Source: Actinomycetes bacterium
GTDB taxonomy: Bacteria > Actinomycetota > Acidimicrobiia > Acidimicrobiales > Bog-793
Direction: 5' to 3'
Assembly (NCBI GenBank): GCA_021785095.1
Contig: JAJYGM010000088.1
Span: forward strand, 1-9,365
Length of the DNA: 9,365 nucleotides
This document shows, piece by piece, positions 1-6,776 of this stretch (within the stretch, counting starts at the first letter, position 1; the number at the start of each line of letters is the position of its first letter). Both the position numbers and the translations under genes were made by a program. Under the pieces are notes generated by a model. The model ran no database searches. It was not told the DNA's origin and saw only the letters and a list, made by a program, of their open reading frames with translations.

Positions 1-1
1 C

Positions 2-475
2 GTCTTCCACTGGGTGGAGGACAAGCCGAGGGCCCTGGCGGAGCTCGCCCGCGTGCTGCGGCCCGGCGGCCGCGCCGGGCTGACGACGCTGGGCAAGGAG
101 CTGCAACGCCAGGGGACGTTCGCCGAGGTGCTCCGCTCCGTCCTCGTCCAGCCGGCGTACAGGGACCATGCTCGGCAGGCGCTGTCCGTGGTGCCCGCGG
201 CCACGCTCACCGAGATCGTCGTCATGCTCGGCGACGCGCGACTCGCGCTCCGGGAGCTGCACGTCCTCCGACGCGGGCGCCGGTACGACACCGGGGAGGA
301 GGTCGTCTCGTTCTTCGAGGCGAGCGCCTTCGGCAACCTGCTCACCTTCCTCCCGGCGCACCTGCGGTCCCGCCTCCGGAGCCAGCTCGTCGTCGCCTTC
401 GACGCGCGGCGCGGCGCGGGCGGGATCCTCGTCGAGGACCACGGCGTCTTCGTCGTGGCGGAGAGGCTCGGCTGA
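2..475 (+). CDS. SAM-dependent methyltransferase, C-terminal part (5' truncated)
   Basis: The reading frame is open from base 2 and stops with TGA at 473-475, leaving about 157 residues of a larger protein. The first visible residues read VFHWVEDKPRALAELARVLR followed by PGGR. This is the late core motif of class I (Rossmann-fold) SAM-dependent methyltransferases of the Methyltransf_11/BioC-like type, in which an aromatic-rich strand precedes 'ALxExxRVLRPGG'. The SAM-binding glycine motif would lie before the window. The remainder, after TTLGKELQRQGTF, resembles the C-terminal cap region of BioC-like enzymes, with a helical segment and a final hydrophobic strand ending in VFVVAERLG. The substrate cannot be told; a small-molecule or acyl-carrier methyltransferase is possible. 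Internal GTG and ATG codons are not credible starts because the conserved motif extends upstream of them. The family is fairly sure, the specificity unknown. Confidence 0.8.
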   Translation, partial: VFHWVEDKPRALAELARVLRPGGRAGLTTLGKELQRQGTFAEVLRSVLVQPAYRDHARQALSVVPAATLTEIVVMLGDARLALRELHVLRRGRRYDTGEEVVSFFEASAFGNLLTFLPAHLRSRLRSQLVVAFDARRGAGGILVEDHGVFVVAERLG

Positions 476-689
476 GGAGGCTCCCCCGCTGGCGGTGACG
501 GACCGGCGGTGGTCGGCGGCGTGGGCGGCCCGCAAACCGTGCCGGGACCACGAGCGGGGTCCATCCACCGGGCGCGACGCGACGCTCCTTGCGGGCGCGT
601 GGCTCGACGCGCAGGGTCGAGGCCGCTGGCCGTCGTCCGACAACGTGTCAGGTCCTGGGTCCCGGCCATCGAGAGCTTGGGGGACCGCG

Positions 690-2483
690 ATGAACGCGAT
701 CAGACACGGGGGCCGCCTCGCGGGCTGGATCATGACGCCAATTCTCGGGAGCCTCCTGGCTGCCTGCAGCGGCGGCGGGGGCGGGGGAGGTGGCGGCAGC
801 GTCCCGGACGACATCAGCGTCGGGATCACGACCCAGGGCGGCGCGAACGGTGTGCCTTCCGGTGGCACGCTCGCACTGGTTGCGCAGGTGAACAACGCGA
901 TGAACGGCGAGGTCACCTGGGGCCTCGCGGGGCCGAGCTGCCCTGCGTCCTGTGGGACCCTCACGCCCACTTCGGGTGGGGGCGCGAGCTACGTGGCACC
1001 GTCCGACGTGACGGTCCAGTTCACCGTCACCGTCACGGCGACCTCCGTGCAGAACCCTGCCAAGAGCGCCTCGGTCACGTTGACGGTCCAGGCCCGGGCC
1101 TGCGCCGCCAACGCGCCGCTCCTCGACGGCCCGTACGCATTCCTGTTGCAGGGCTTCGAGCTCGCGGGCCGCAACGGCATCGCCGCCGTGGGGAGCTTCG
1201 TCGCCGATGGTTGCGGCAACGTCACGGGTGGCGAGGCCGACTATCACTTCGGGCCGGCCGCGGTGGGTCACGCCACCTCCTTGAGGGGGACGTACGTCGT
1301 CGCGGATGACCACCGCGGCACGGTGACCCTGACGGTCGGGTCCCTCGAGAAGACCTTCGCGATCGCTTTGGGCCGTGTCGCCGGCGGGGTCGCGACGAAG
1401 GGTGGCCTCGTCGAGATGGGCACACCCGCCAGCACCGTGCTGTCCGGCGCGCTGTGGCGGCAAGATGCGAGCGCCTTCACGCCCGGCGCCATCGCCGGCC
1501 CCCATGCCTTCGTGCTCAACGGGTGGAACGGCGCCGGCCCGCGCGAGGCGATGGGCGGGACCGCGCAGGCCGACGGCGCGGGCCACCTGACGAACGGGCT
1601 GCTCGACGACAAGCGCTTCGGCAGCCCCGCCGTCCTCGGGACCGCCTGGACCGGCAGCTTCGGTGCGCCTTCTGGCGGCGGCCGTTCGGACCTGACGGCG
1701 CCCGCGCTGACCGGCGTGGGAGGGAAGGGCGCGCTCTACGTGGTGGACGCGGGACACCTCGTCGTCCTGGTCTCGGATGCCACCGCCCCCGGACGTGTGC
1801 TCAGCGGCAGGATGCTGGCGCAGACCGGGCCGTTCGGCCTCGGCTCGCTGAGCGGCAACAGCGTGGCCTACCAGACGGCTAACTACGACCAGCAGGGCTA
1901 CTCGATGCTGACCACCTCGGTGCTGACGATGGTCTCGGCGGACGGGGCCGGGCATCTGACCCTGTCGGTCGACGCAAACGCCGGGGGCAACATCTCATCG
2001 GCGAGCGGCATCGCGTACACCTACGCCGTGACCCCCGACGGGCACGCGCCCATCTACACGGAGGCGTCGGCCGTCGGCGGCAAGTGGTACCTCGTCGCGC
2101 CGAACACAGCGCTCATGCTCGGAGCGGACGCGGGAGGCTCGATCGGCATGATCCTGCCGCAGGTGGCCGGACCGTTCACGGCCGGCTCCATCAGCGGGAA
2201 CTACTTCTCCAGCCAGGCGCCGGGGGGCGCGTTCGGCTCGACGCAGGCATCCGGGGTCGCGACGTCGAGCGGCGACGGCACTCTCTCCACCACGATGGAC
2301 GTCAACGAGTACGGCGCGGCCTACTGGGGGGAGGCGGCGAGCGGCCCGATCGCGGTCGCAGCGACCGGCCGCACGACCGACACGAAGGGAAACGTCATCT
2401 ACGTCGTGTCGCCCACGACCTTCCTGATGATGTCGATCGACAGCGCCAACTTCTACCCGGTGGTGGAGGTGTTCGAGCGGTGA
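690..2483 (+). CDS. Secreted lipoprotein with Ig-like domain and four tandem repeat units
   Basis: This is a 597-residue protein of unknown function. The ATG at 690 is chosen because it is followed by a lipoprotein signal peptide (charged start with R5 and R9, hydrophobic core, lipobox LAAC with Cys26). A GGGGGA ribosome-binding site lies at 679-684. The open frame extends upstream to 168, but that part looks like a shadow of the methyltransferase gene. After Cys26 come nine consecutive glycines (28-36), a flexible linker. Residues about 38-133 form an Ig-like beta domain (VTWGLAG, ASYVAPS, VTVTVTATS). Then four related units start near residues 145, 268, 386 and 499, with cores such as GSFVADGCGNVTGG, GGTAQADGAGHLTNG, TMVSADGAGHLTLS and ATSSGDGTLSTT. 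Such architectures are frequent in acidobacterial surface proteins. It is probably anchored in the outer membrane or exposed at the surface. No catalytic motif is visible. Confidence 0.85.
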   Translation: MNAIRHGGRLAGWIMTPILGSLLAACSGGGGGGGGGSVPDDISVGITTQGGANGVPSGGTLALVAQVNNAMNGEVTWGLAGPSCPASCGTLTPTSGGGASYVAPSDVTVQFTVTVTATSVQNPAKSASVTLTVQARACAANAPLLDGPYAFLLQGFELAGRNGIAAVGSFVADGCGNVTGGEADYHFGPAAVGHATSLRGTYVVADDHRGTVTLTVGSLEKTFAIALGRVAGGVATKGGLVEMGTPASTVLSGALWRQDASAFTPGAIAGPHAFVLNGWNGAGPREAMGGTAQADGAGHLTNGLLDDKRFGSPAVLGTAWTGSFGAPSGGGRSDLTAPALTGVGGKGALYVVDAGHLVVLVSDATAPGRVLSGRMLAQTGPFGLGSLSGNSVAYQTANYDQQGYSMLTTSVLTMVSADGAGHLTLSVDANAGGNISSASGIAYTYAVTPDGHAPIYTEASAVGGKWYLVAPNTALMLGADAGGSIGMILPQVAGPFTAGSISGNYFSSQAPGGAFGSTQASGVATSSGDGTLSTTMDVNEYGAAYWGEAASGPIAVAATGRTTDTKGNVIYVVSPTTFLMMSIDSANFYPVVEVFER

Positions 2484-2496
2484 CGTGGTCGCGCGT

Positions 2497-2519
2497 GCCG
2501 CCGGACGCGAAGCGGTGGC
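2497..2519. terminator. Possible hairpin terminator between convergent genes
   Basis: GCCGCCG (2497-2503) can pair with CGGTGGC (2513-2519), giving 7 bp including one G-T pair around a 9-nt loop. It lies in the 51-nt gap between the lipoprotein stop and the stop of the facing iron-sulfur gene. There is no T-tract on either strand, so intrinsic termination is uncertain. Confidence 0.3.
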
Positions 2520-2534
2520 CCGCGCCGAGGGCGG

Positions 2535-3263
2535 TCAGCCGGCGCGCGCCGCGGCCCTGTGGCGGCGAGCTGCGACCATGCCCTTCGGGCACGACGCGAC
2601 GCACACTCCACAGGCGTGGGTCTTCCGGTACTCCTTGCAGGCCTGCGTGTCGAAGCGGACCGCGAGATCGTCGGTGACCTTGAACTCCACGCCGGTGAAC
2701 GCTCCCACGGGACAGGCGTCGACGCAGGCCTTGCAGCTTCCGCACCCGCGGTCGTGAGGCGCCCCGGTCTCGAGGGGCGCGTCGGTGAGCACCGTCGCGA
2801 AGCGCACCCGTGGACCGAACGGCTCGGTGAGCAGGAGACAGCTCTTGCCGATCCAGCCCAGCCCCGCCAGGTGCGCGCCCAGCTTGTGCGAGAAGATGCC
2901 CTGCAGCCGTTTCGTGTCGTACGGCATGGACGCCGGGACCGCGAGGGTCCGGTGGCCCCTCGCGGCGAGCCACCGCGCGACGTCGTTCGCGATGAGGTCG
3001 AGGGAGGGGGAGACGACGCCGTAGACGTGGGGCCAGTACGGGCTCGCGCCGTGGCTCTCGGTGGGCTGGTGATCGTCCACGACGGCGTCGGACAGCCGCA
3101 TCCCGATCGACACCGCGCGCGGAAAGGGCGCGACCCTGGGGCCTCCCTGGGAGAGGACGGCCTCCCGGGCCGGCGCGAGATCCGCGACCCCGACCAGGTC
3201 CGCACCCCGTCGCACGGCGAAGCCCTCGAGCTCTTCGGACAGGGTGGCGGCGTCTTGGCTCAT
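2535..3263 (-). CDS. QueG-like 4Fe-4S double-cluster protein (epoxyqueuosine reductase-related)
   Basis: This 242-residue protein carries two ferredoxin-type cysteine motifs. The first is CGSCKACVDACP (Cys174, 177, 180, 184). The second is Cys209 followed by CGVCVASCP (Cys218, 221, 225), so eight cysteines can hold two [4Fe-4S] clusters. The order and the N-terminal part (GADLVGVADLAP, AVSIGMRLSDAVVDD, KLGAHLAGLGWIGKSCLLLT) match the cobalamin-dependent epoxyqueuosine reductase QueG and related reductases. The protein is clearly shorter than classical QueG (roughly 350-390 residues) and lacks its C-terminal HEAT-like region. It therefore probably belongs to the short 'double-cluster' relatives of unknown substrate. 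The ATG at 3263 is preceded by GAGGTG (3273-3268) at good spacing. An earlier ATG at 3305 would place a likely -10 box inside the gene. No other queuosine gene is in the window. A cytoplasmic redox role is likely; tRNA modification is unproven. Confidence 0.8.
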   Translation of the reverse strand: MSQDAATLSEELEGFAVRRGADLVGVADLAPAREAVLSQGGPRVAPFPRAVSIGMRLSDAVVDDHQPTESHGASPYWPHVYGVVSPSLDLIANDVARWLAARGHRTLAVPASMPYDTKRLQGIFSHKLGAHLAGLGWIGKSCLLLTEPFGPRVRFATVLTDAPLETGAPHDRGCGSCKACVDACPVGAFTGVEFKVTDDLAVRFDTQACKEYRKTHACGVCVASCPKGMVAARRHRAAARAG

Positions 3264-3291
3264 CGGGCACCTCGGGGCGAAGGGACGGTTT

Positions 3292-3297
3292 AGTGTA
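3292..3297 (-). promoter_or_regulatory. Candidate -10 box for the QueG-like gene
   Basis: TACACT on the minus strand (3297-3292) sits about 29 nt before the ATG at 3263, in a short A/T-richer patch of otherwise GC-rich DNA. No convincing -35 box is seen at the usual distance, so this is a weak call. Confidence 0.25.
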
Positions 3298-3428
3298 GTT
3301 CGCATCCGCGCATGGCGGTAGACGGCGAGGAGGGCGCCGCGAAGTTAACGGATCGTGACCTCGTGGTGGATCGGTCTCGCGCGCACCGCGTCGCCTCGCG
3401 GGTCGCGCGGCGGAGGGGCCGTGGCTGG

Positions 3429-3450
3429 TATATTGGCGTCAACCCAGGAG
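3429..3450 (+). promoter_or_regulatory. Candidate -10 box and start-deciding ribosome-binding site of the ABC receptor gene
   Basis: TATATT at 3429-3434 is an isolated A/T patch and a good -10 match, though no clear -35 is visible. AGGAG lies at 3446-3450, directly touching the ATG at 3451 (no spacer) but exactly 6 nt before the in-frame TTG at 3457. Ribosome-binding geometry therefore favours TTG 3457 as the true start. The two choices differ by only two residues and both leave the signal peptide intact. Confidence 0.35.
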
Positions 3451-4695
3451 ATGACCTTGCTCGAGACGACGTCCAGGGCGTTCCGGCTGATCGTCGTGCT
3501 CGCCATCGCAGCCGGCGCGCACACGGCGAGCGCCGAGCCGAAGACCATCAAGATCGGCGTGATCCAGCCGATGAGCGGCAGCCTCTCCGCGTACGCGCAG
3601 GAGGGCGAGCCGGTCTTCGAGTACATGATCAAGAAGATCAACGACCACGGCGGCATCAAGAGCATGGGCGGCGCCAGGATCGAGCTGATCGTCGGGGACG
3701 ACGCCTCGCAGCCGTCGCGCACCGCCGCCGAGGCTCGACGGCTGGCGTCGCAGCACGGCGTCGCCATGATCATGGGCAGCATCCTGAGCGCCCAGATGCT
3801 GGCCCTCTGCCCGGTGCTGGACGAGATGAAGGTGCCCGCGCTGTCGCTCTGGGGCGCCGGATCGCGGTCGCGGTGGCTCTACTCGATCGGCTTCCCCTAC
3901 GATCGCGGGTACGCCGCGACGATGGCGGAGTTCGTGGATTGGCTGAACCGCGAGCAGGGATTCAAGCTCAGGAACGCCGCGATGGTCTACTCGAACTACG
4001 AGGGCGGCCAGCAGATCAACCGGTTCCTCCGCGAGCGGCTCGAGGCGAAGGGGTTCAACGTCGTCGGCGAGGTGCCGCTCGACGTGAAGGCGCAGGACCA
4101 CGCGGCCGCGGTGATGCGCCTGCGCGCGCTCAAGCCCGACTTCACGATCGGGCTGGTGCTGGCGCGCGACGGCCAGCTCCTGCTCAAGGCCCGGCACGAC
4201 CTCAACTACCACGAGGCGATCTTCGTCGGCGGCACCAGCGGGTTCGCCGACACGTCGCTCTGGCGCGAGCTCGGGCCGGAGGTGGGCGGCTCGGTCCTCC
4301 CCCGGAACCTGTTCGCGATGACGCCCTTCTCGCCGGACGCGAGGCTGCCCGCGGTGACGGCGATCATGAAGGAGCTCGAGGGCGCGAGGCTGCTGAAGAC
4401 CGAGATCGGCCAGAACGCGATCCAGGCGGCGCAGGCGGCGCGCGTGATCCAGCGCGTGCTCGAGCTCGCGGGCTCCACGGATCCCGAGAAGATCCTGGCC
4501 GCGTTCCGGCAGGTGAACATCCCCGCCGGCGATCCCGACCTCTACCAGGTGAAGGCGGAGGGACTCTCCTTCGGTGACGACCGGCTCCCGAAGGACGGGC
4601 GGACCATGATCGTCCAGTGGAGGCCCGACCACCGCCAGGACGTCGTCTACCCGCCGCAGTTCGCCACGTCGGCGCCGCGACCGTTCCAGCGGTGA
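3451..4695 (+). CDS. ABC transporter substrate-binding protein, branched-chain amino acid (LivJ) type
   Basis: This 414-residue periplasmic binding protein has an N-terminal Sec signal peptide: a short polar start, hydrophobic FRLIVVLAIAAGA, and predicted cleavage after ASA at residue 28. The mature part opens with KTIKIGVIQPMSGSLSAYAQ, the hallmark of the Periplasmic_binding_6 / type I Leu-Ile-Val receptor fold. NDHGGIK (64-70), IELIVGDD (77-84) and a second lobe (RNAAMVYSNYEGGQQ, then FTIGLVLARDG, IFVGGTSGFADT) follow in the usual order. The length fits the family (about 370-420). Such receptors bind amino acids, amides, urea or aromatic compounds, and the ligand cannot be told here. It is an orphan: no LivH/LivM permease or LivG/LivF ATPase gene is adjacent. 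The open frame begins at GTG 3355, but that would put a non-signal-like stretch first. ATG 3451 and TTG 3457 are the realistic starts; the ribosome-binding site spacing favours TTG. Confidence 0.92.
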   Translation: MTLLETTSRAFRLIVVLAIAAGAHTASAEPKTIKIGVIQPMSGSLSAYAQEGEPVFEYMIKKINDHGGIKSMGGARIELIVGDDASQPSRTAAEARRLASQHGVAMIMGSILSAQMLALCPVLDEMKVPALSLWGAGSRSRWLYSIGFPYDRGYAATMAEFVDWLNREQGFKLRNAAMVYSNYEGGQQINRFLRERLEAKGFNVVGEVPLDVKAQDHAAAVMRLRALKPDFTIGLVLARDGQLLLKARHDLNYHEAIFVGGTSGFADTSLWRELGPEVGGSVLPRNLFAMTPFSPDARLPAVTAIMKELEGARLLKTEIGQNAIQAAQAARVIQRVLELAGSTDPEKILAAFRQVNIPAGDPDLYQVKAEGLSFGDDRLPKDGRTMIVQWRPDHRQDVVYPPQFATSAPRPFQR

Positions 4696-4698
4696 GGG

Positions 4699-4776
4699 TG
4701 GCGAGGCCGCAGCGTCGCCAAACGTGGCGCGGCAGTGACCATCGTCGAGCACGGACGTGCTCTGCGGCGGAGCCGC
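4699..4776. terminator. Cluster of three hairpins between convergent genes
   Basis: Three inverted repeats fill this 82-nt gap. TGGCGA/TCGCCA (4699-4704, 4715-4720) has a 6-bp stem. GAGCAC/GTGCTC (4747-4752, 4757-4762) has a perfect 6-bp stem with a GGAC loop. GCGGC/GCCGC (4764-4768, 4772-4776) has a 5-bp stem. No T-tract follows on either strand. A bidirectional terminator region or 3'-end stabiliser is plausible. Confidence 0.4.
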
Positions 4777-4777
4777 C

Positions 4778-5506
4778 TCACCGCCGCACCCGCCAGTCGG
4801 CGGTCCACCCGAACACCCTGGCGGCCTTCTCGCTCACGACGGCGCCGTCGGCCTCGGCGACGTTGTAGATGCCGGTCGTGCCCCTGGTGACGGCGAGCTC
4901 GGCGGCCTTCGCGGCGGCCTCGACGTGCACGGAGCCGGGTGCGATGGGGGCGTCGAAGCCGGTGCCGGGGCCGTAGAACAGTCCGTACCGGAGGACGATC
5001 CCGTCGAGGGGCGCGGCGAGCACCTGCTGCTCGAGGCTCGCCACGGCGCGAGTGGTCTCGCCGTACGTGGGGTGCGTGAAGGGGAGCAGGTCATCCTCCT
5101 CGCGGTGCGGCAGCGGCCCCTCGCCGTAGACGAACGCGATGCTCTGGGCGATGAGCCGCCTGGCGCCGGAGTGGACCGCGGCCGCGACGAGGTTGCGCGT
5201 GCCCACGTCACGGAGGCGGGCGTTGCGCACCAGGGCGGCGGCCATCTCGTCGCCGGCCAGCGCGAACGGCAGGTCGGTGAGTTGGTGGATCACGACCTCC
5301 GGGCGGGATTCGGCCATGACGGACCGGAGCGCGCTGGCGTCGAAGACGTCGACCACCACGGGTTCGACCCCGAGGTGCCGCAACACGGGCACCTTGTCCA
5401 CGGACCGCGTGGTGCCGACCACTCGCCACCCGTTCGCCACCAGCAGCGGCGCGAGGTGCCGGCCGATGGCGCCGGACGCGCCCGCGAGGAAGATGCACTT
5501 GTTCAC
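4778..5506 (-). CDS. Atypical NAD(P)-dependent epimerase/dehydratase-family (SDR) protein
   Basis: This 242-residue protein begins NKCIFLAGASGAIGRHLAP, a Rossmann nucleotide-binding motif (GxxGxxG at residues 9-15). It continues with VVGTTRSVDKV, VVVDVFDASALRSVM, VIHQLTD and the extended-SDR signatures IVLRYGLFYGPGT (170-182) and GIYNVAEAD (212-220). The start is a GTG at 5506, chosen because AGGAG lies 7 nt before it and the Rossmann strand begins at once. The frame is open far upstream to 6649, but that region is antisense to the oxidoreductase gene. At the active-site position the sequence reads TYGETTRAVASLEQQ. Tyr148 is present, but the residue four on is Thr152, not the canonical Lys of YxxxK. 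At 242 residues it is also shorter than typical extended SDRs (about 300). It could be an atypical reductase, an isomerase, or an NAD(P)-binding regulator. The substrate is unknown. Confidence 0.85.
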   Translation of the reverse strand: MNKCIFLAGASGAIGRHLAPLLVANGWRVVGTTRSVDKVPVLRHLGVEPVVVDVFDASALRSVMAESRPEVVIHQLTDLPFALAGDEMAAALVRNARLRDVGTRNLVAAAVHSGARRLIAQSIAFVYGEGPLPHREEDDLLPFTHPTYGETTRAVASLEQQVLAAPLDGIVLRYGLFYGPGTGFDAPIAPGSVHVEAAAKAAELAVTRGTTGIYNVAEADGAVVSEKAARVFGWTADWRVRR

Positions 5507-5513
5507 GTTCTGG

Positions 5514-5518
5514 CTCCT
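5514..5518 (-). promoter_or_regulatory. Ribosome-binding site fixing the GTG start of the SDR gene
   Basis: AGGAG on the minus strand, 7 nt before the GTG at 5506. It decides the start, since no ATG is available near the Rossmann motif. Confidence 0.7.
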
Positions 5519-5521
5519 GGG

Positions 5522-5553
5522 TTCGACCGGTTGGTACCTGCGGTTTCGACCGG
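5522..5553. repeat. Direct repeat TTCGACCGG in the divergent promoter region
   Basis: TTCGACCGG occurs at 5522-5530 and again at 5545-5553, a 23-bp period (about two helical turns). It lies just upstream of the SDR gene and within the 174-bp region from which the SDR and VAT-1-like genes diverge. It could be an operator for a regulator acting on one or both genes. No regulator gene is in the window, and chance similarity is not excluded. Confidence 0.3.
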
Positions 5554-5680
5554 AGACATAACCGGATGCGCGATCAAGTGCTCGGCGGCGGGCCCGGGGT
5601 GGGCATGGTAGACGAGGGGGGGCCGCCGCGACGTTCGAGGGACGCCCGGTCGAGACGATCGCAGGGACAGGAGGGAGCCG

Positions 5681-6700
5681 ATGAGAGCGATCTGGACCAC
5701 GCGGGTGGGAGGCCCCGAGGTGCTGGAGGTGCGCGAAGGGCCCGACCCGATCCCCGGCGCGGGCGAGGTGCGGGTCCGGGTGCACGCCGCCGGCCTCAAC
5801 TTCGCCGACATCATGGCGCGCCTCGGCCTCTACCCCGACGCGCCGAGGCTGCCGGCCGTGGTCGGTTACGAGGTCGCTGGCGTGATCGACGCGCTCGGCA
5901 CGGGCGTCACGGCGCCGGCGGTGGGGGCACGGGTGCTGGGCATGACCCGCTTCGGCGGACAGGCGGAGCTGGTCTGCGTCCCGGCGGCCCAGGTGCTGCC
6001 GATGCCGGAAGGGATGAGCTTCGAGGAGGCCGCGGCGCTGCCCCTGAACTACGTCACCGCCTATCACGCGCTGTTGCGGGTTGCGGCCCTGCGGCCGCGG
6101 GAGAAGGTGCTGGTGCACATGGCGGCGGGTGGGGTGGGGCTGGCCGCCCTGCAGCTCTGCCGGACGGTGGAGGGCGTCGAGACCTTCGGCACCGCCTCGG
6201 CGTCGAAGCACGAGGCGCTGCGTCAGGAGGGCTGCCAGCACCCCATCGATTACAGGACGCAGGACTACGAGGGCGAAGTGCGTCGCCTCACGGGCGGGCG
6301 GGGGGTGGACGTGGTGCTCGATCCGCTCGGCGGGAAGGACTGGAAGAAGGGATACCGCCTGCTCCGGCCCGCCGGCCGCCTCGTCGCCTACGGCTTCGCC
6401 AACCTCGCCGGCGGCGAGCGGCGCAACTACCTCCGGCTGGCCCGGGAGGTGGTCAAGGTCCCGATCTTCACGCCCATCGCGCTCATGAACGACAACCGCG
6501 CCGTCGCCGGCGTCAACCTCGGCCACCTGTGGGGCGAGGTCGAGATGATGGCCGAGGAGCTGCGGGCGCTCCTCGCCCTCCACGAGCGCGGCGTCATCCG
6601 CCCGCACGTGGACTCGACCTTCCCCTTCGCGCGTGCCGGCGAGGCGCACCGGCAGATCCAGTCGCGCAAGAACGTCGGCAAGGTGGTGCTCGTCCCCTGA
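5681..6700 (+). CDS. VAT-1-like zinc-free medium-chain oxidoreductase (quinone oxidoreductase family)
   Basis: This 339-residue NADPH-dependent medium-chain dehydrogenase/reductase has two domains. The N-terminal GroES-like domain carries GLNFADIMARLGLYPDAP (38-55). The Rossmann domain carries the dinucleotide motif AAGGVG (148-153). The run LVHMAAGGVGLAALQLCRTV, then FGTASASKHEAL, HPIDY, VLDPLGG and the end KNVGKVVLVP, is strikingly close to the animal VAT-1 branch of this family. No catalytic or structural zinc ligands are seen, as expected for quinone-oxidoreductase-type members. A strong AGGAGG (5669-5674) sits 6 nt before the ATG and the length is normal. Family members reduce quinones or enones; the substrate here is unknown and the protein is presumably cytoplasmic. 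It is transcribed away from the SDR gene and may share control with it through the divergent promoter region. Confidence 0.93.
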   Translation: MRAIWTTRVGGPEVLEVREGPDPIPGAGEVRVRVHAAGLNFADIMARLGLYPDAPRLPAVVGYEVAGVIDALGTGVTAPAVGARVLGMTRFGGQAELVCVPAAQVLPMPEGMSFEEAAALPLNYVTAYHALLRVAALRPREKVLVHMAAGGVGLAALQLCRTVEGVETFGTASASKHEALRQEGCQHPIDYRTQDYEGEVRRLTGGRGVDVVLDPLGGKDWKKGYRLLRPAGRLVAYGFANLAGGERRNYLRLAREVVKVPIFTPIALMNDNRAVAGVNLGHLWGEVEMMAEELRALLALHERGVIRPHVDSTFPFARAGEAHRQIQSRKNVGKVVLVP

Positions 6701-6750
6701 GAGGATCGGGCAACGGCTCGGCTCGACGAAGGAGAGCCCCTGGCCTCTCG

Positions 6751-6776
6751 TGACGGACGGGCGGGCCGCGCCGTCA
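6751..6776. terminator. Strong hairpin at convergent gene ends
   Basis: TGACGG (6751-6756) pairs with CCGTCA (6771-6776). The pairing continues inward as CG/CG and GG/CC with one bulged base on each side, giving about 10 bp around a 4-nt loop. The right arm overlaps the TGA stop of the cystathionine beta-synthase gene. There is no T-tract, so termination may need Rho or may be structural only. Confidence 0.4.

Noticed and set aside
168..689. Upstream extension of the lipoprotein reading frame to 168
   Set aside because: It overlaps the methyltransferase gene in another frame and has Ser/Arg-rich shadow composition. The lipoprotein signal peptide and ribosome-binding site fix the start at 690.
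648..1955. Long minus-strand open frame (435 codons) opposite the lipoprotein
   Set aside because: Arg/His/Gly-rich composition typical of antisense frames in GC-rich genes, with no domain motif. The plus-strand gene has clear signal and repeat structure.
3355..3450. GTG start at 3355 for the ABC receptor
   Set aside because: It would put more than 30 polar, Arg/Gly-rich residues before the signal peptide, and would place the -10 candidate and the ribosome-binding site inside the gene.
3312..4752. Long open frames on both strands overlapping the ABC receptor gene
   Set aside because: Low-complexity Arg/Ala/Asp-rich translations without motifs. The receptor frame carries the signal peptide and all family motifs.
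5507..6649. N-terminal extension of the SDR gene to 6649, suggesting a fusion protein
   Set aside because: The extra part is antisense to the VAT-1-like gene and has no motif. The Rossmann motif begins right at the GTG with its own ribosome-binding site.
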